64,000 nt of DNA. Origin: Peptostreptococcus equinus (GTDB lineage Bacteria > Bacillota > Clostridia > Peptostreptococcales > Peptostreptococcaceae). The notes under the pieces were generated by a model. That model made no database searches and was not told the DNA's origin. It worked only from the letters and a program-made list of their open reading frames with translations. The stretch's first letter is position 1. Each line of letters begins with the position of its first letter. The stretch covers positions 1,488,001 through 1,552,000 of the forward strand of contig NZ_CP114052.1 of the NCBI RefSeq assembly GCF_027125355.1, in the 5' to 3' direction. Of the stretch, positions 63,430 to 64,000 are shown one piece after another. Position numbers and translations under genes: made by a program.

Positions 63430-63948
63430 ATGAATAAAAGTAAATCACAATCTCTTAAAGTTGCATTTTCTGGTTTAATATTAGCAATCAATACTATTAT
63501 TTTACTTTTAGTAAATATAATTGAAACTAACACACTAGCATTATTGGCACTAGCTTCTTTTTGTTCAGCAATTGTATTAATAGAATTTGGTTTAAAAACA
63601 TCAATTGTTTTTAGTTTAGCCTCTATATTATTAGCTTTTATAGTACTTACAAATAAAATGTATTTTTTTGTGTATGCTCTAAGCTTTGGTATTTATGGAT
63701 GTATAAAAGCTATAATTGAGAAAAATAAAAATATAAAATTTCAATATGTATTAAAATTACTATATGCAAACTTAGTATTCATATTATTATATTTCATATC
63801 TACAAAATTATTGATAATGTTTGATATGAAAATATTATACATAATAGTATATAATTTTGTATTTATCATATACGATTTTATCTACAGCCAATTTATTGAA
63901 TTCTACTATAATAAAATTAGAAAAAGGTTAAAAATAGATAACTTTTAA
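63430..63948 (+). CDS. Small integral membrane protein, unknown
   Basis: 172 residues with about five membrane segments and few charged loops (IKAIIEKNKNIKF at the centre, a basic C-terminus KIRKRLKID). Not recognised. It begins 3 bp after the TPR-like gene and probably shares its mRNA; there is no separate ribosome binding site beyond GTTGTTAATAT, so coupling is likely. Ends 52 bp before the window edge, where half of a hairpin (CAGTTTAAACTG) begins. Confidence 0.75.
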   Translation: MNKSKSQSLKVAFSGLILAINTIILLLVNIIETNTLALLALASFCSAIVLIEFGLKTSIVFSLASILLAFIVLTNKMYFFVYALSFGIYGCIKAIIEKNKNIKFQYVLKLLYANLVFILLYFISTKLLIMFDMKILYIIVYNFVFIIYDFIYSQFIEFYYNKIRKRLKIDNF

Positions 63949-64000
63949 TAAAATTTTTTATTTTATAAAATTACAAAAACAAAACTCCCAGTTTAAACTG

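Overview
The window is a low-GC (roughly 30%) Firmicute chromosome segment. Gene content and order (secG-rnr-smpB-ssrA; a single large PurL; hydE/hydG/hydF; cggR-gap-pgk-tpiA-gpmI-eno next to rpoN; ptb-buk) fit an anaerobic fermentative member of the Clostridia, most likely Peptostreptococcaceae. The genus cannot be fixed from the sequence alone.

Positions 1 to about 5925 are the integrase-proximal end of an integrated element whose other end lies left of the window. On the minus strand it carries an AEP-type primase (cut by the window edge), a hypothetical protein, an excisionase-like HTH protein and a small Cro/XRE protein. A divergent XRE repressor, a HEPN/DUF3644-like protein and a tyrosine integrase are on the plus strand. 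The integrase reads toward the 3' end of ssrA (tmRNA), a common attachment target. Between integrase and ssrA is an unannotated locus laid out like the Fst/par type I toxin-antitoxin systems: a 31-residue hydrophobic peptide, a convergent small RNA, shared direct repeats and a bidirectional terminator.

Positions 5926-9724 (minus) hold the translation quality-control and RNA decay block ssrA, smpB, rnr, secG. Positions 9868-18768 (minus) are a purine operon purE-M-N-H-D-L without purC and purF. After yaaA come two nitroreductases, a DUF1097 membrane protein and an [FeFe]-hydrogenase maturation operon (L-asparaginase, TM1266-type regulator, hydE, hydG, hydF; 22467-27581, minus).

Positions 28293-33289 (plus) are accessory metabolism and stress genes: phzF-like, a marR-pirin-nitroreductase operon with a palindromic operator, an EamA exporter, an ECF S-component and a GNAT. 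An orphan barstar-like gene and htpG follow; htpG has a CIRCE element over its promoter. Positions 37347-44772 (minus) are the central glycolytic operon led by cggR with a GGGAC repeat operator, then rpoN, a three-gene envelope lipid/polysaccharide cluster and fba.

Positions 50644-53693 (minus) contain a HAD nucleotidase with an apparently non-canonical start codon, a phosphoesterase, a small alarmone synthetase and an MBL-fold protein. Positions 54690-57428 hold a YheO-like regulator and buk/ptb for butyrate formation. Next is an unrecognised 486-residue protein, and upstream of it two tandem copies, exactly 300 bp apart, of a conserved promoter plus two-hairpin unit read here as duplicated small RNA genes. 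The window ends with a two-component system, a HAD phosphatase, a cysteine-tailed TPR-like protein and a small membrane protein.
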